From Zhihengliuella alba (GTDB lineage Bacteria > Actinomycetota > Actinomycetes > Actinomycetales > Micrococcaceae): DNA of 64,000 nt. Positions 1 to 11,193 of the stretch are shown here, piece after piece. Location: assembly GCF_039538765.1 (NCBI RefSeq), contig NZ_BAABCJ010000007.1, positions 1-64,000 on the forward strand, in the 5' to 3' direction. A program made the position numbers and the translations under genes. Numbering within the stretch: position 1 is the first letter of the stretch; every line of letters starts with the position of its first letter. The notes below the pieces were generated by a model, which saw nothing but the letters and a program-made list of their open reading frames with translations, had not been told where the DNA came from and searched no databases.

Positions 1-30
1 ACACTATTGAGTTCTCAAACAACAGACACC
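1..30 (-). promoter_or_regulatory. rRNA operon leader, BoxL/boxA-like element
   Basis: Read on the minus strand this segment contains TGTTTGAGAACTCAATAG. It closely resembles the conserved element of actinobacterial pre-rRNA leaders and 16S-23S spacers, which takes part in antitermination and pre-rRNA processing. It lies downstream of two strong minus-strand promoters (207-235 and 89-117), so a 16S rRNA gene should begin a short distance beyond the left edge. The rRNA gene itself is not in the window. Confidence 0.7.
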
Positions 31-88
31 CCGGACTACCACAACCAGGACCAACATCCCGACCGCTTCGCTCCGAAGCAACTTGTCT

Positions 89-117
89 ATCTTACCTCAG
101 TCGATCCGGCGTGTCAA
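89..117 (-). promoter_or_regulatory. rRNA operon promoter P2
   Basis: Minus-strand sigma-70-type promoter with a perfect -35 box TTGACA (112-117), a 17-bp spacer and a -10 box TAAGAT (89-94). It is the strongest consensus match in the window and fires leftwards into the rRNA leader element at 1-30. Confidence 0.75.
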
Positions 118-206
118 CTTGACTCCGCCGAACTTCCTGAGAAGTTCATCCGCCGTTGTCCGTCAGGCTTCGTTTCCGTTGCCTTCCGTCCCCGGCGCGA
201 GAAAAA

Positions 207-235
207 ACTATACACGCCCCCGAGCACCCTCGCAA
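207..235 (-). promoter_or_regulatory. rRNA operon promoter P1
   Basis: A second minus-strand promoter: TTGCGA (230-235), 17-bp spacer, TATAGT (207-212), followed by a T-rich tract. With P2 it forms the tandem arrangement usual for actinobacterial rrn operons. The stretch between glgB (ends 320) and the window edge holds only this promoter region and the leader. Confidence 0.65.
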
Positions 236-319
236 CTCCGGCCGCCTCCCCGGCCGCCGCCGGGTCCGCAGCCCTGATTTCCAGGCCCAGAGCGGCCCTC
301 CGCCCCGCGGCGGACCCGG

Positions 320-2548
320 TCAGCGGACCGTCGACCCCTGATCGGCCGGGGTGAAGTAGAGCACAGAGAACGCCGGGATCACGATGTCGGCACTGGCCGG
401 CTGCCCGTAGTGTCGCTCCGCCGCCGCATTGAGTCCGCCGGCATTGCCCAGCCCCGAGCCGCCGAACTCCTCGGCATTGGTATTGAGCGCCTCCACCCAG
501 TGCCCCGCCTGCGGCAGTCCCAGGCGGTAGCCGTGGTGGTCCGAGCCCGAGAAGTTGGCGACCACGACCAGCTGCCCGCCGTCGGTGCCCCGGCGCGCGA
601 ACGCGAGGACGTTGCCCAGGGCGTGGTGCGCATCGATCCAGTCGAAGCCTGCGGGGTCGTTGTCCTGGTTCCACAGCGCCGGCGTTCGGCGGTACACCTC
701 GTTGAGTGCCCGCACCGACAGCTGCACCCCGCGGTGCGCGGGGGTCTCCGTCAGCCACCAGTCCAGCCCGTGCTGCTCGCTCCACTCCGACTCCTGGGCG
801 AACTCCGTGCCCATGAAGATCAGCTGCTTGCCCGGGTGGGCCCACTGGAACGCCAGGTACGCGCGGACCTGGGCGGCCTGCTCGTACCGGCCGCCGGGCA
901 TCCGGCGCAGCAGCGACCCCTTGCCGTGGACCACCTCGTCGTGGCTGATCGGCAGCAGGTAGTTCTCGCTCCACGCATAGGCCAGGGAGAACGTGATCCG
1001 GTCGTGGTGGTACTGCCGGTTGATCGCGTCCTCCTGCATGTACTGCAGGGAGTCGTGCATCCAGCCCATGTTCCACTTCAGCCCGAACCCGAGCCCGCCG
1101 TGGGCGGTCGGGCGGGTCACGCCGTCGTACGCCGTGGACTCCTCGGCGATCATCACGGACCCGGGGTAGCGGCCGTAGGCGGTGGCCGTGGCCTCCTTGA
1201 GCAGGGCCACCGCCTCCAGGTTCTCGTTGCCCCCGTGCACGTTGGGCTCCCACTCGCCGTCCTCGCGGGAGTAGTCGAGGTAGAGCATGGAGGCCACGGC
1301 GTCCACGCGCAGGCCGTCGACGTGGAACTCGTCCAGCCAGTACAGCGCGTTGGCGACGAGGAAGTTGCGGACCTCGTTGCGCCCGAAGTCGAAGATGTGG
1401 GTCCCCCAGTCCGGGTGGTCGCCCCGGCGCGGGTCCGGGTGCTCGTAGAGCGCCGTGCCGTCGAACCGCGCCAGCGCCCACTCGTCCTTGGGGAAATGCG
1501 CCGGGACCCAGTCGAGGATCACGCCGATTCCGGCCCGGTGCAGGGTGTCGACCAGGTAGCGGAAGTCGTCGGGCGTGCCGAAGCGCGACGTCGGGGCGTA
1601 GTACCCCGTGACCTGGTAGCCCCAGGAGCCGCCGAACGGGTGCTCCGCCACGGGCATGAACTCCACGTGGGTGAAGCCGAGCCAGCCGACGTACTCGGCG
1701 AGCTGGTGCGCCAGCTCGCGGTAGTCCAGCCCGGGCCGCCAGGAGCCGAGGTGGACCTCGTACACGCTCATCGCGGACTCGTGCGGGTTCGTCTCCGCGC
1801 GGGCCTGCATCCACTCGTCGTCGTGGAAGGAGTAGGCGGACTCGGTGACGATGGAGCCCGTCCGGGGCGGCACCTCGGTGCGGCGGGCCATGGGGTCCGC
1901 CTTGTCCCGCCAGACGCCGTCGGCCCCGAGGACCTCGTACTTGTAGACCGCGCCGTCCCCCACCCCGGGGATGAAGATCTCCCACACGCCGGAGTGGCCC
2001 AGCGAGCGCATCGCCGCGCCGCCGCCGTTCCAGTGGTTGAAGTCCCCCTTGACCCGCACGGCGCGGGCGTTCGGGGCCCACACCGCGAAGCTGGTGCCGG
2101 CGACGTCGCCCAGCGCCGAGTGGTAGCGGCGCACGTGCGAGCCGAGCACGGTCCACAGCCGCTCGTGCCGCCCCTCCCCGATCAGGTGCAGGTCCAGCTC
2201 CCCGAGCGTCGGCAGGTGCCGGTAGGGGTCGTCCTGGGTCACGGGCTCCGCGTCGGCGTACGTGGTGCGGACCCGGTAGTCCGGCACGTGGCCGGGGCGC
2301 CGGGTGCGCGGCAGCACGGCGGTCCACACGCCGCCGTGCTCGTGGCGCAGCGGGAGCGTCTCGCCGGAGTCCAGCACGACGTCGACCGCCTCCGCCAGGT
2401 GCCGCAGGGCACGGAAGGTGACGGCGTCGTCGTCGTGCAGGTGCGCGCCCAGCACCGCGTGGGGCTGGTGGTAGGTGCCGTGCGCGACGGCGTCGAGCAC
2501 CTCCGGCGCGACCGGCAGCGGGGCGGGGCGGGCGGGCTGGTGCGTCAT
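320..2548 (-). CDS. glgB: 1,4-alpha-glucan branching enzyme GlgB
   Basis: 742-residue glycogen branching enzyme that makes alpha-1,6 branches in cytoplasmic alpha-glucan. It has an actinobacterial N-terminal domain, then CBM48 (around residues 145-235, with FAVWAPNARAVRVKGDFNHW), then a GH13 barrel. Visible catalytic residues are the Asp in GLRVDAV (about 416), the Glu in IAEEST (about 468) and the Asp in ISHDEVVHGK (about 536). Length is normal for the family. The ATG overlaps the TGA of glgE by 4 nt (ATGA at 2545-2548), so it is translationally coupled and last in a glgE-glgB unit. The gene usually found between these two in actinobacteria (treS/mak) is absent here. Confidence 0.95.
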   Translation of the reverse strand: MTHQPARPAPLPVAPEVLDAVAHGTYHQPHAVLGAHLHDDDAVTFRALRHLAEAVDVVLDSGETLPLRHEHGGVWTAVLPRTRRPGHVPDYRVRTTYADAEPVTQDDPYRHLPTLGELDLHLIGEGRHERLWTVLGSHVRRYHSALGDVAGTSFAVWAPNARAVRVKGDFNHWNGGGAAMRSLGHSGVWEIFIPGVGDGAVYKYEVLGADGVWRDKADPMARRTEVPPRTGSIVTESAYSFHDDEWMQARAETNPHESAMSVYEVHLGSWRPGLDYRELAHQLAEYVGWLGFTHVEFMPVAEHPFGGSWGYQVTGYYAPTSRFGTPDDFRYLVDTLHRAGIGVILDWVPAHFPKDEWALARFDGTALYEHPDPRRGDHPDWGTHIFDFGRNEVRNFLVANALYWLDEFHVDGLRVDAVASMLYLDYSREDGEWEPNVHGGNENLEAVALLKEATATAYGRYPGSVMIAEESTAYDGVTRPTAHGGLGFGLKWNMGWMHDSLQYMQEDAINRQYHHDRITFSLAYAWSENYLLPISHDEVVHGKGSLLRRMPGGRYEQAAQVRAYLAFQWAHPGKQLIFMGTEFAQESEWSEQHGLDWWLTETPAHRGVQLSVRALNEVYRRTPALWNQDNDPAGFDWIDAHHALGNVLAFARRGTDGGQLVVVANFSGSDHHGYRLGLPQAGHWVEALNTNAEEFGGSGLGNAGGLNAAAERHYGQPASADIVIPAFSVLYFTPADQGSTVR

Positions 2549-4602
2549 GCGGTGCTCCGGACGATGTGGAGGATGTGCGCCGGCTCCTGGTAGGGATCGA
2601 GCCGGACGTAGTTGTGCTCGCCCCACCGCCAGGACTGGCCGGTGAGCAGGTCGCGGACCTCGAAGCGGCCGTCGCCGTCGAGGTCGCCGGGCGTGAGGTC
2701 GAGGGCGGGCAGGTCGAGGGTGACCGTGGACTCCCGGGCCGCGTGCGGGTCCAGGTTCACCACCACGAGGACGGTGTCCGTGGGCTCGGAGCCGGCCCCG
2801 TCCAGCAGGCCGCGCGGGGCGGGCCGGGACTTGGAGAAGACGAGCGTGGCCTCGTCCGTGGAGGTGTGCAGGTGGACGTTCGCCAGGTCGCCGAGGGCGG
2901 GGTGGGCCCTGCGGATCTCGTTCAGCCGGGTCAGGTAGGGCGCGAGCGAGCGCCCCTCCGCCTCGGCGGCCGCGAAGTCGCGGGGCTTGTACTCGTACTT
3001 CTCGTTGTCCGCGTACTCGCCGGAGCCGGGCCGGGCCGCGTTCTCGCAGAGCTCGTACCCGGTGTAGACGCCCCAGAGCGGGCTGCCCGTGGCGGCGATG
3101 GCCGCCCGCAGCTTGAACGCGGCGGGGCCCCCGTACTGCAGGAACTCGGGCAGGATGTCCGGGGTGTTGACCCAGAAGCTGGGCCGGAAGTACGGCGACG
3201 TCCGGTGCGAGACCTCGGTGAGGTACTCCTCCAGCTCCTCGCGCGTGTTCCGCCAGGTGAAGTACGTGTAGGACTGCTGGAACCCGGCCTTGCCGAGCGC
3301 GTGCATCATCGCCGGGCGCGTGAACGCCTCGGCGAGGAACACCGCGTCCGGGTGGAGCTGGGAGACCTCGCGGATCAGCCACTCCCAGAACCAGAGCGGC
3401 TTGGTGTGCGGATTGTCCACGCGGAAGATCCGCACACCCCGCTCGATCCAGAGCAGCACGATCCGCAGGACCTCCTCGCGCAGGCCCTTGGGATCGTTGT
3501 CGAAGTTCAGCGGGTAGATGTCCTGGTACTTCTTCGGCGGGTTCTCGGCGTAGGCGATCGACCCGTCCGCGCGCGTGGTGAACCACTGGGGGTGCTCGGC
3601 GACCCACGGATGGTCCGGCGAGGCCTGCAGGGCCAGGTCCAGGGCGACCTCCAGCCCCAGCTCGCGGGCGCGGTCGACGAACGCCGCGAAGTCCTCGACC
3701 GTGCCGAGATCCGGATGGATGGCGTCGTGCCCGCCCTCGGCCGCGCCGATCGCCCACGGGGAGCCGGGATCGTGCTCGCCCGCGGTGAGCGTGTTGTTCG
3801 GTCCCTTGCGGTGGGTGCGCCCGATCGGGTGGATGGGCGGCAGGTAGACGACGTCGAAGCCCATCCGGGCGACCGCGTCGAGGCGGTGCCGGGCCGTGGC
3901 GAAGGTGCCGGACGTGTACCGGCGCGTGCCGTCGTCGTACTCCTCCTCCAGGACCGCGCCCTCGGAGCGCGGGAAGAACTCGTACCAGGCGCCCTGCCCC
4001 GCGAGGCGGCGCTCGACGAGCAGCGGGTACGCGCCGCCGCGCGTGACGTGGCGGCGGATCGGGCGCTCGGCCAGGAGCGCGGTCAGCTCGGGCGACTCGG
4101 CGGCGGCGAACCGGTCGGCCACGCTGCGGTCGGTGTCCTCGAGGACGCGGGCGAGGCCGCGGAACAGCTCGGCGTCGGCCGCAGCGGTCTTGCGGTCCCG
4201 GGCGGCGGCCGCGAAGAGCCGGGCGCCCTCGGCGAGCATCAGCTCCTCCTCGATGCCGGCGCCGATCTTGATGCCGGCCGCGTGGTGCCAGGTGCCGTAG
4301 GGGTCGTCCCAGCCCTCGATCTCGAAGGTCCAGGCGCCGGCGGCGTCCGGACGGAGGGTGGCGTGCCAGCGGTCGGTGCCCGGGGCGCCGGGGACCATCC
4401 GGACCCGCTGGGCGGCCGAGCCGTCCGGCCGGTAGAGCACCGCGGTGGCGCCGACCGCGTCGTGCCCCTCGCGGAAGCAGGTCGCCGAGACCGGCACGTC
4501 CTGCCCGGTGACGGCCTTGGCGGGGAAGCGACCCCCGTCCACCACCGGCTGGACATCGGTGACGGGGATCCGTCCGAATCGCGTCGCGGGAAGTCTCTTC
4601 AC
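2545..4602 (-). CDS. glgE: Maltosyltransferase GlgE (alpha-1,4-glucan:maltose-1-phosphate)
   Basis: 685-residue GH13 subfamily enzyme that transfers maltosyl units from maltose-1-phosphate to the non-reducing end of alpha-glucan. It carries an N-terminal beta-sandwich domain, then the barrel with the nucleophile Asp in FRVDNPHTKPLWFWEW (about 395), the acid/base Glu in FLAEAFTRP (about 422) and the third acidic residue in WVNTPDILPEF (about 479). The GTG start at 4602 follows a TAGCGT hexamer (4610-4615) by 7 nt with no Shine-Dalgarno sequence, suggesting a leaderless mRNA. This promoter would serve glgE-glgB separately from glgX, which ends 132 bp upstream behind a hairpin. Confidence 0.95.
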   Translation of the reverse strand: MKRLPATRFGRIPVTDVQPVVDGGRFPAKAVTGQDVPVSATCFREGHDAVGATAVLYRPDGSAAQRVRMVPGAPGTDRWHATLRPDAAGAWTFEIEGWDDPYGTWHHAAGIKIGAGIEEELMLAEGARLFAAAARDRKTAAADAELFRGLARVLEDTDRSVADRFAAAESPELTALLAERPIRRHVTRGGAYPLLVERRLAGQGAWYEFFPRSEGAVLEEEYDDGTRRYTSGTFATARHRLDAVARMGFDVVYLPPIHPIGRTHRKGPNNTLTAGEHDPGSPWAIGAAEGGHDAIHPDLGTVEDFAAFVDRARELGLEVALDLALQASPDHPWVAEHPQWFTTRADGSIAYAENPPKKYQDIYPLNFDNDPKGLREEVLRIVLLWIERGVRIFRVDNPHTKPLWFWEWLIREVSQLHPDAVFLAEAFTRPAMMHALGKAGFQQSYTYFTWRNTREELEEYLTEVSHRTSPYFRPSFWVNTPDILPEFLQYGGPAAFKLRAAIAATGSPLWGVYTGYELCENAARPGSGEYADNEKYEYKPRDFAAAEAEGRSLAPYLTRLNEIRRAHPALGDLANVHLHTSTDEATLVFSKSRPAPRGLLDGAGSEPTDTVLVVVNLDPHAARESTVTLDLPALDLTPGDLDGDGRFEVRDLLTGQSWRWGEHNYVRLDPYQEPAHILHIVRSTA

Positions 4603-4703
4603 ACGCTAGACGCTAGTGGGCGCCGGTGGGCCTGCCAAGGTCTTGACCGAAAGCGACGGGCCGGACGGTCGCCTGACCAGCCCGTGATCGGGCCGCCCGC
4701 GAT

Positions 4704-4734
4704 CGCGCCGGCGGACGGGCCGGCCGCCGGCGCG
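4704..4734 (-). terminator. Hairpin directly after glgX
   Basis: 11-bp perfect GC stem (4704-4714 pairing with 4724-4734) with a 9-nt loop, starting at the base after the glgX stop codon on the minus strand. There is no T tract, so it may act as a weak terminator or a 3'-end stabiliser. It separates glgX from the independent glgE start. Confidence 0.45.
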
Positions 4735-6831
<2,097 letters not shown>

Positions 6832-6847
6832 GTCAGCAGGATGCCCC

Positions 6848-7819
6848 TCACGCGCCGCGGCGCCGGGAGACCTCGTAGAGCGAGATCCCCACGGCCATCG
6901 AGGCGTTGAGGGACTCCATGGCGGAGTCGATCGGGATGGACACGATCGCGTCGCAGGTCTCGCGGACCAGCCGGGAGAGGCCCTTGCCCTCGGAGCCGAC
7001 GACGATGCACAGCGGCTCGGTGGCCAGCTCGAGGTCGGGCAGCTGGACGTCGCCCTCGCCGTCGAGCCCGACGACGAAGACGCCCATCGCCTTGATCTCC
7101 TTCAGCGCGGTGGTCAGGTTGGTGGCCCGGGCCACGGGGACGCGCGCGGCGGCGCCGGCGCTCGTCTTCCACGCGGCGGCCGTCATGCCCACGCTGCGGC
7201 GCTCGGGGACGATCACGCCGTGCCCGCGGAACGCGGAGACGGAGCGGACGATCGCGCCGAGGTTGCGCGGGTCCGTGATCCCGTCGAGGGCGACGAAGAG
7301 CGGCTGCGTCCGGATGTAGCCCTTCTGGGAGCGCGCGACGGTCGCCTCCGCGAGCTCGATCGCGTCGGCGTACTCGTACGGCGGGACCTGCAGCACCAGG
7401 CCCTGGTGCACGGCGTCGTCCGTCATCCGGTCCAGCTCCTGCTTGCTGGTCTCCAGCACGGCGATCCCGCGCTCCGCGGCCAGCTTGAGCGTCTCGCGGA
7501 CGCGGTCGTCCACGTCGATGCGGGTGGCGACGTAGAGGGTCTTCGCGGGGATCTCGGCGCGCAGCGCCTCGACCACCGAGTTGCGCCCGGTGACCATCTC
7601 CGCCGCGTTCTTGGAACGACCGGTGCGGCCGCGTCCGCCCTGCTTGGCGCTCGAGCGCTCGGAGAGCTGCTTGGCGCGGTAGGCCTTGTGGTAGACGCGC
7701 TCCTCCGCCTTGGGGGTGGGGCCCTTCCCCTCGAGGGACTTCCGGCCGTGGCCGCCGGTGCCGACGGAGGGGCCCTTCTTGGTCTTGCGGACGGCGCCGG
7801 GACGCTTGGGAGTTGCCAT
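6848..7819 (-). CDS. rlmB: 23S rRNA (guanosine-2'-O)-methyltransferase RlmB
   Basis: 323-residue SPOUT-superfamily rRNA methyltransferase that modifies G2251 of 23S rRNA using S-adenosylmethionine. A basic, Gly/Lys-rich N-terminal extension of about 75 residues (KTKKGPSVGTGGHGRKSLEG), common in actinobacterial members, precedes the substrate-binding domain (MVTGRNSVVEAL) and the SPOUT domain with DGITDPRNLGAIVRS, VVGSEGKGLSRLV and IPIDSAMESLNASMAVGI, the knot that binds SAM. The ATG at 7819 is preceded by AAGGAT at 7825-7830 on the minus strand. Confidence 0.93.
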   Translation of the reverse strand: MATPKRPGAVRKTKKGPSVGTGGHGRKSLEGKGPTPKAEERVYHKAYRAKQLSERSSAKQGGRGRTGRSKNAAEMVTGRNSVVEALRAEIPAKTLYVATRIDVDDRVRETLKLAAERGIAVLETSKQELDRMTDDAVHQGLVLQVPPYEYADAIELAEATVARSQKGYIRTQPLFVALDGITDPRNLGAIVRSVSAFRGHGVIVPERRSVGMTAAAWKTSAGAAARVPVARATNLTTALKEIKAMGVFVVGLDGEGDVQLPDLELATEPLCIVVGSEGKGLSRLVRETCDAIVSIPIDSAMESLNASMAVGISLYEVSRRRGA

Positions 7820-8128
7820 GATTCGGATCCTTGTCACGTTTGTACTGGGTCGCGTGTCCTGAGCCGCGATCGAACTGCACCGCGATCGGACCGGGCCGCG
7901 CTTCGGACCGGGCCGCGCTGGGAGGGCGCCGGGGCACGGGGGCCTGCGGCGGCACCCGGCACGTGTCGAGCTCAGGCCCCGGGCAGGGACCATCCTACGC
8001 GGGCGGCGCCAGCCCGGCGCGGGCCCGGCGGGACTCTTGAGGAACCCTGCATGCCGCGGGCCGCGCGCCCGCGGCCCCGGCCCGGGGCCGCGGAGGGCTC
8101 CCGTCCCCCGGCGCCACGGGCCTGCGGG
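7820..8128. other. Intergenic region between cysS and rlmB
   Basis: 309 bp without a convincing gene. On the minus strand it holds the 3' end of the cysS transcript, with a 9-bp GC hairpin (8053-8061 pairing with 8067-8075) and an overlapping alternative GC hairpin around 8070-8092, then the rlmB promoter region, which is noticeably less GC-rich at 7820-7850. No canonical -35/-10 pair is clear. Confidence 0.5.
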
Positions 8129-9568
8129 CTAGCCCCCGAGGCTCCAGCGGGCTCCGTCGGCCGAGTCCTCGACGACGATCCCGGCCGCGGCCAGCGTGTC
8201 GCGAATCGCATCCGCGGTGCCCCAGTCCCTCGCGGCGCGGGCGGCCGCACGGGCCTCGAGCTGCGCCCGGACGAGCACGTCGAGGGCCGCCGTCGAGCCC
8301 GGGTCCCCGCCGGCGTCGTTCCCGGCGTCGTCGAGGCCGAGGACCGCGGTGGCGGCCGCCGCCTGTGCGTACGCGGCGGCGACGGCGTCCCGGTCGCCCG
8401 CCGCGAGCGCCGTGTTGCCCGCCCGGACCGTCTCGTGGAGCGCGGCCAGGGCCTGCGGGACGTTCAGGTCGTCGTCCATCGCGGCGGCGAAGGCGTCGGG
8501 GACGCGGCCGACGACGGCGTCCGCGCCGAGCATCCGCTGCGCGTTGCGCAGGAACGTGTCCACGCGCTCGACGGCGGCACCGGCCTCGGTGAGCGACGTC
8601 GGGCTGTAGTCCAGCTGGCTGCGGTAGTGCGCCTGGCCGAGGAAGTACCGGACCACCCGCGGCCCGGCCGCCTCCAGCATCTCCTCCGGCGAGACGGTGT
8701 TGCCGACCGACTTGGACATCTTCTCGCCCTCGAAGGTGACCATGCCGTTGTGCATCCAGAAGTTCGCGAAGTCCTGACCGGCCGCCGTCGACTGCGCCAG
8801 CTCGTTCTCGTGGTGTGGGAACCGCAGATCCAGGCCGCCGCCGTGGATGTCGAACGCGTTGCCGAGGTACTTGCCGGCCATCGCCGAGCACTCGAGGTGC
8901 CAGCCCGGGCGGCCCCGGCCCCAGGGGCTGGCCCAGGAGGCCGTCTCCGGGTCGGTGCCCTTGTGGCCCTTCCACAGGGCGAAGTCGCGGGGATCGCGCT
9001 TGCCCCGCGGGTCGGCGTCCGGGGCGGCCTGCATGTCGTCGATGCGCTGGTGCGTGAGCGAGCCGTAGGCCTCCCAGGAGCGGACGTCGAAGTAGACGTC
9101 GCCGGAGTCGTCGAGGGCCGGGTAGGCGTGGCCGCGCTCGATCAGCTCGGCGATGAGCTCGTGCATCTCGCCGATGTGCCCGGTGGCACGGGGCTCGTAG
9201 GTGGGGCGGCGCACGCCGAGGGTCTCGTAGGCCCGGGCGAACTCCTGCTCGAACCGGTACGCGAGCGCGAACCAGGGCTCCTCCGCGCGGTAGGCGGGCT
9301 CCGGGACGAAGCCGTCGGCGAAGGACGCGGCGGACTTCTCGAGGATCTTGTCGTCGATGTCGGTGACGTTCCGGACCACGGTCACGCGGAAGCCGCGGTA
9401 CTCGAGCCAGCGGGTGAGGAGGTCGAACGCGATGGCGGAGCGGATGTGCCCGACGTGCGGCATGCCCTGCACCGTGGCCCCGCAGTAGTACAGGCCCACC
9501 TGCCCGGGGACGAGCGGCGTGAAGTCGCGGACCTGGGCCTGGCGGGTGTCGTAGAAACGGATGCTCAC
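8129..9568 (-). CDS. cysS: Cysteinyl-tRNA synthetase
   Basis: 479-residue class I aminoacyl-tRNA synthetase charging tRNA-Cys. The zinc-site Cys in YYCGATVQG, the HIGH-like signature PHVGHIRS near residue 39, DIDDKI, and KMSKS in GEKMSKSVGN are all visible; the C-terminal helical domain is Ala-rich. Two in-frame GTG codons compete as start (9574 and 9568). A TACCCT hexamer (9576-9581) lies 7 nt before the inner one and only 1 nt before the outer one, so I chose 9568 as a leaderless start. Confidence 0.95.
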   Translation of the reverse strand: MSIRFYDTRQAQVRDFTPLVPGQVGLYYCGATVQGMPHVGHIRSAIAFDLLTRWLEYRGFRVTVVRNVTDIDDKILEKSAASFADGFVPEPAYRAEEPWFALAYRFEQEFARAYETLGVRRPTYEPRATGHIGEMHELIAELIERGHAYPALDDSGDVYFDVRSWEAYGSLTHQRIDDMQAAPDADPRGKRDPRDFALWKGHKGTDPETASWASPWGRGRPGWHLECSAMAGKYLGNAFDIHGGGLDLRFPHHENELAQSTAAGQDFANFWMHNGMVTFEGEKMSKSVGNTVSPEEMLEAAGPRVVRYFLGQAHYRSQLDYSPTSLTEAGAAVERVDTFLRNAQRMLGADAVVGRVPDAFAAAMDDDLNVPQALAALHETVRAGNTALAAGDRDAVAAAYAQAAAATAVLGLDDAGNDAGGDPGSTAALDVLVRAQLEARAAARAARDWGTADAIRDTLAAAGIVVEDSADGARWSLGG

Positions 9569-9656
9569 CCGCACAAGGGTAGCGGAAGGCCCGCCGTCGT
9601 CCCGGACGCGGTCCGCCGCCGGGCCGCGGGCGCAGCCGCCGGCGGGGACGGCCCGG

Positions 9657-11084
9657 CTACGGCCGGTACACGAGCGCGTTGGCGTAGGCCGTGACGCCCT
9701 CGCCGGCGCCCTCGAAGCCGAGCCCGTCCGACGTCGTCGCAGTCACCGTGACCGGTGCGCCCGCGGCCTCGCTGAGCACCCGGTCCGCCTCCTCCCGCCG
9801 CGGCCCGAACCGGGGACGGTTGCCGACGAACTGAACCGCGACGTTGCCGATCTCGAAGCCGGAGGCGCGGACGAGGCGTGCGGCCTCGGTCAGGAGGGCC
9901 GCCCCCGATGCGCCGGCGAGCTCCGGCCGCGACGTGCCGAAGTGCGTGCCGAGATCGCCGATCCCGGCCGCCGAGAAGAGGGCGTCGCAGGCCGCGTGCG
10001 CCACGGCGTCCGCGTCCGAGTGCCCCTCGAGGCCGCGCTCGCCGGGCCAGTGCAGGCCGGCGAGCCAGAGCTCGCGGCCACTGCCCTCGGGGGCGAACCG
10101 GTGCACATCGATGCCGGTCCCGATCCGGGGCATCGACGGGTGGTCGCGGTCCATGGGGCCTCCGGTCTCCTCGGTCTCGCCGGTGGGTGCGTTCTCGCCA
10201 GTCGGTGCGTTCTCGCCGGTGGACGCGTTCTCGCCGGCGGACGCGACGGCGGCCTCGGCGATGCGCAGGTCCTGCTCGGTGGTGATCTTCAGCGACTCGA
10301 GGCTGCCGGGCACCAGGTGGACGGGGATCCCCGCCAGCTCCATCAGCATGGCGTCGTCCGTCACCGCCTCGGCCCGGTGCCCGGCCCAGGTCTCCGCCTG
10401 CCGGTGCGCGGCGGCGAGGGCGGACCGGACGAAGCCCTGGGGCGTCTGCACGGCCCGCAGCGTGGAGCGTGCCGGAGTGTCGTAGACCTGCTCGGGAGCG
10501 ATCCGCGGGTCCTCGGCGGGGACCGCCGTCTTGACGGTGTCCACCACGGGCAGGGCCGGGATGACCGCCGTGGCACCGGACTCCAGTGCGCCGACGACGG
10601 CGTCGAAGACCGCGGCCGGGGCCAGGCAACGGGCCGCGTCGTGGACCAGGACCAGATCCGCGGCAGGGCCGATCGCGTCGAGTCCCGCCCGGACGGAGGC
10701 CGTCCGGGTGGCTCCTCCCGCCACGAGGACGACGCCGCCGGTCCCCGCTGCCTCGTGCCCCGCGGTGTCCCGGACTGCGGCGGCCGACCCGCCGTCGTCG
10801 GCGTCGGGCTCCGTTGCAACGGGCCGGCCGCCGAGCTCGCGGCCGATCCGCCAGAGGTCCTCGCTCTCGGCCGGCAGCACCGCGACGATCTCCGCGCCGG
10901 GCAGTGCCCGCCGGACACCGCGCACCGCGCGGACGAGCATGGGCTCGCCGGCGACCGGGACCAGTGCCTTGGGCAGGTCGCGGCCCAGCCGGGTCCCGCT
11001 CCCGGCGGCGACGACGATGACGGCCACCCGGGAGCCGTGCTCCGGCGGCGCGGATGTTCCACGGGAAGGAATGCGTGAGTCCAC
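9657..11084 (-). CDS. ispDF: Bifunctional IspD/IspF (MEP isoprenoid pathway)
   Basis: 475-residue fusion of 2-C-methyl-D-erythritol 4-phosphate cytidylyltransferase (IspD, about residues 18-275) and 2-C-methyl-D-erythritol 2,4-cyclodiphosphate synthase (IspF, about 315-475). IspD shows VVAAGSGTRLGRDLPKALV and DAARCLAP; IspF shows GTGIDVHRF, GHSDADAVAHA and the TATTSDGLGF region. The linker contains a TGENAP-type repeat mirrored in the DNA at about 10185-10250. The GTG start at 11084 lies 6 nt after TAGAGT (11091-11096), so probably leaderless. cysS follows after an 82-89 bp gap. Confidence 0.93.
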   Translation of the reverse strand: MDSRIPSRGTSAPPEHGSRVAVIVVAAGSGTRLGRDLPKALVPVAGEPMLVRAVRGVRRALPGAEIVAVLPAESEDLWRIGRELGGRPVATEPDADDGGSAAAVRDTAGHEAAGTGGVVLVAGGATRTASVRAGLDAIGPAADLVLVHDAARCLAPAAVFDAVVGALESGATAVIPALPVVDTVKTAVPAEDPRIAPEQVYDTPARSTLRAVQTPQGFVRSALAAAHRQAETWAGHRAEAVTDDAMLMELAGIPVHLVPGSLESLKITTEQDLRIAEAAVASAGENASTGENAPTGENAPTGETEETGGPMDRDHPSMPRIGTGIDVHRFAPEGSGRELWLAGLHWPGERGLEGHSDADAVAHAACDALFSAAGIGDLGTHFGTSRPELAGASGAALLTEAARLVRASGFEIGNVAVQFVGNRPRFGPRREEADRVLSEAAGAPVTVTATTSDGLGFEGAGEGVTAYANALVYRP

Positions 11085-11145
11085 GTCAGCACTCTATCCA
11101 CTGCGTCGGTCCGGCGGGGCGCTGAGTGCCCGTTAAAGCAGAACA

Positions 11146-11170
11146 GCCCGTTCCCTCGAGGGGAACGGGC
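11146..11170 (-). terminator. Terminator after carD
   Basis: 10-bp perfect stem GCCCGTTCCC/GGGAACGGGC (11146-11155 and 11161-11170) with a 5-nt loop, 24 nt beyond the carD stop. On the minus strand a modestly T-rich stretch follows (TGTTCTGCTTTAA). Confidence 0.75.
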
Positions 11171-11193
11171 CGGAATGCCAGCTGCGGGGCCTG

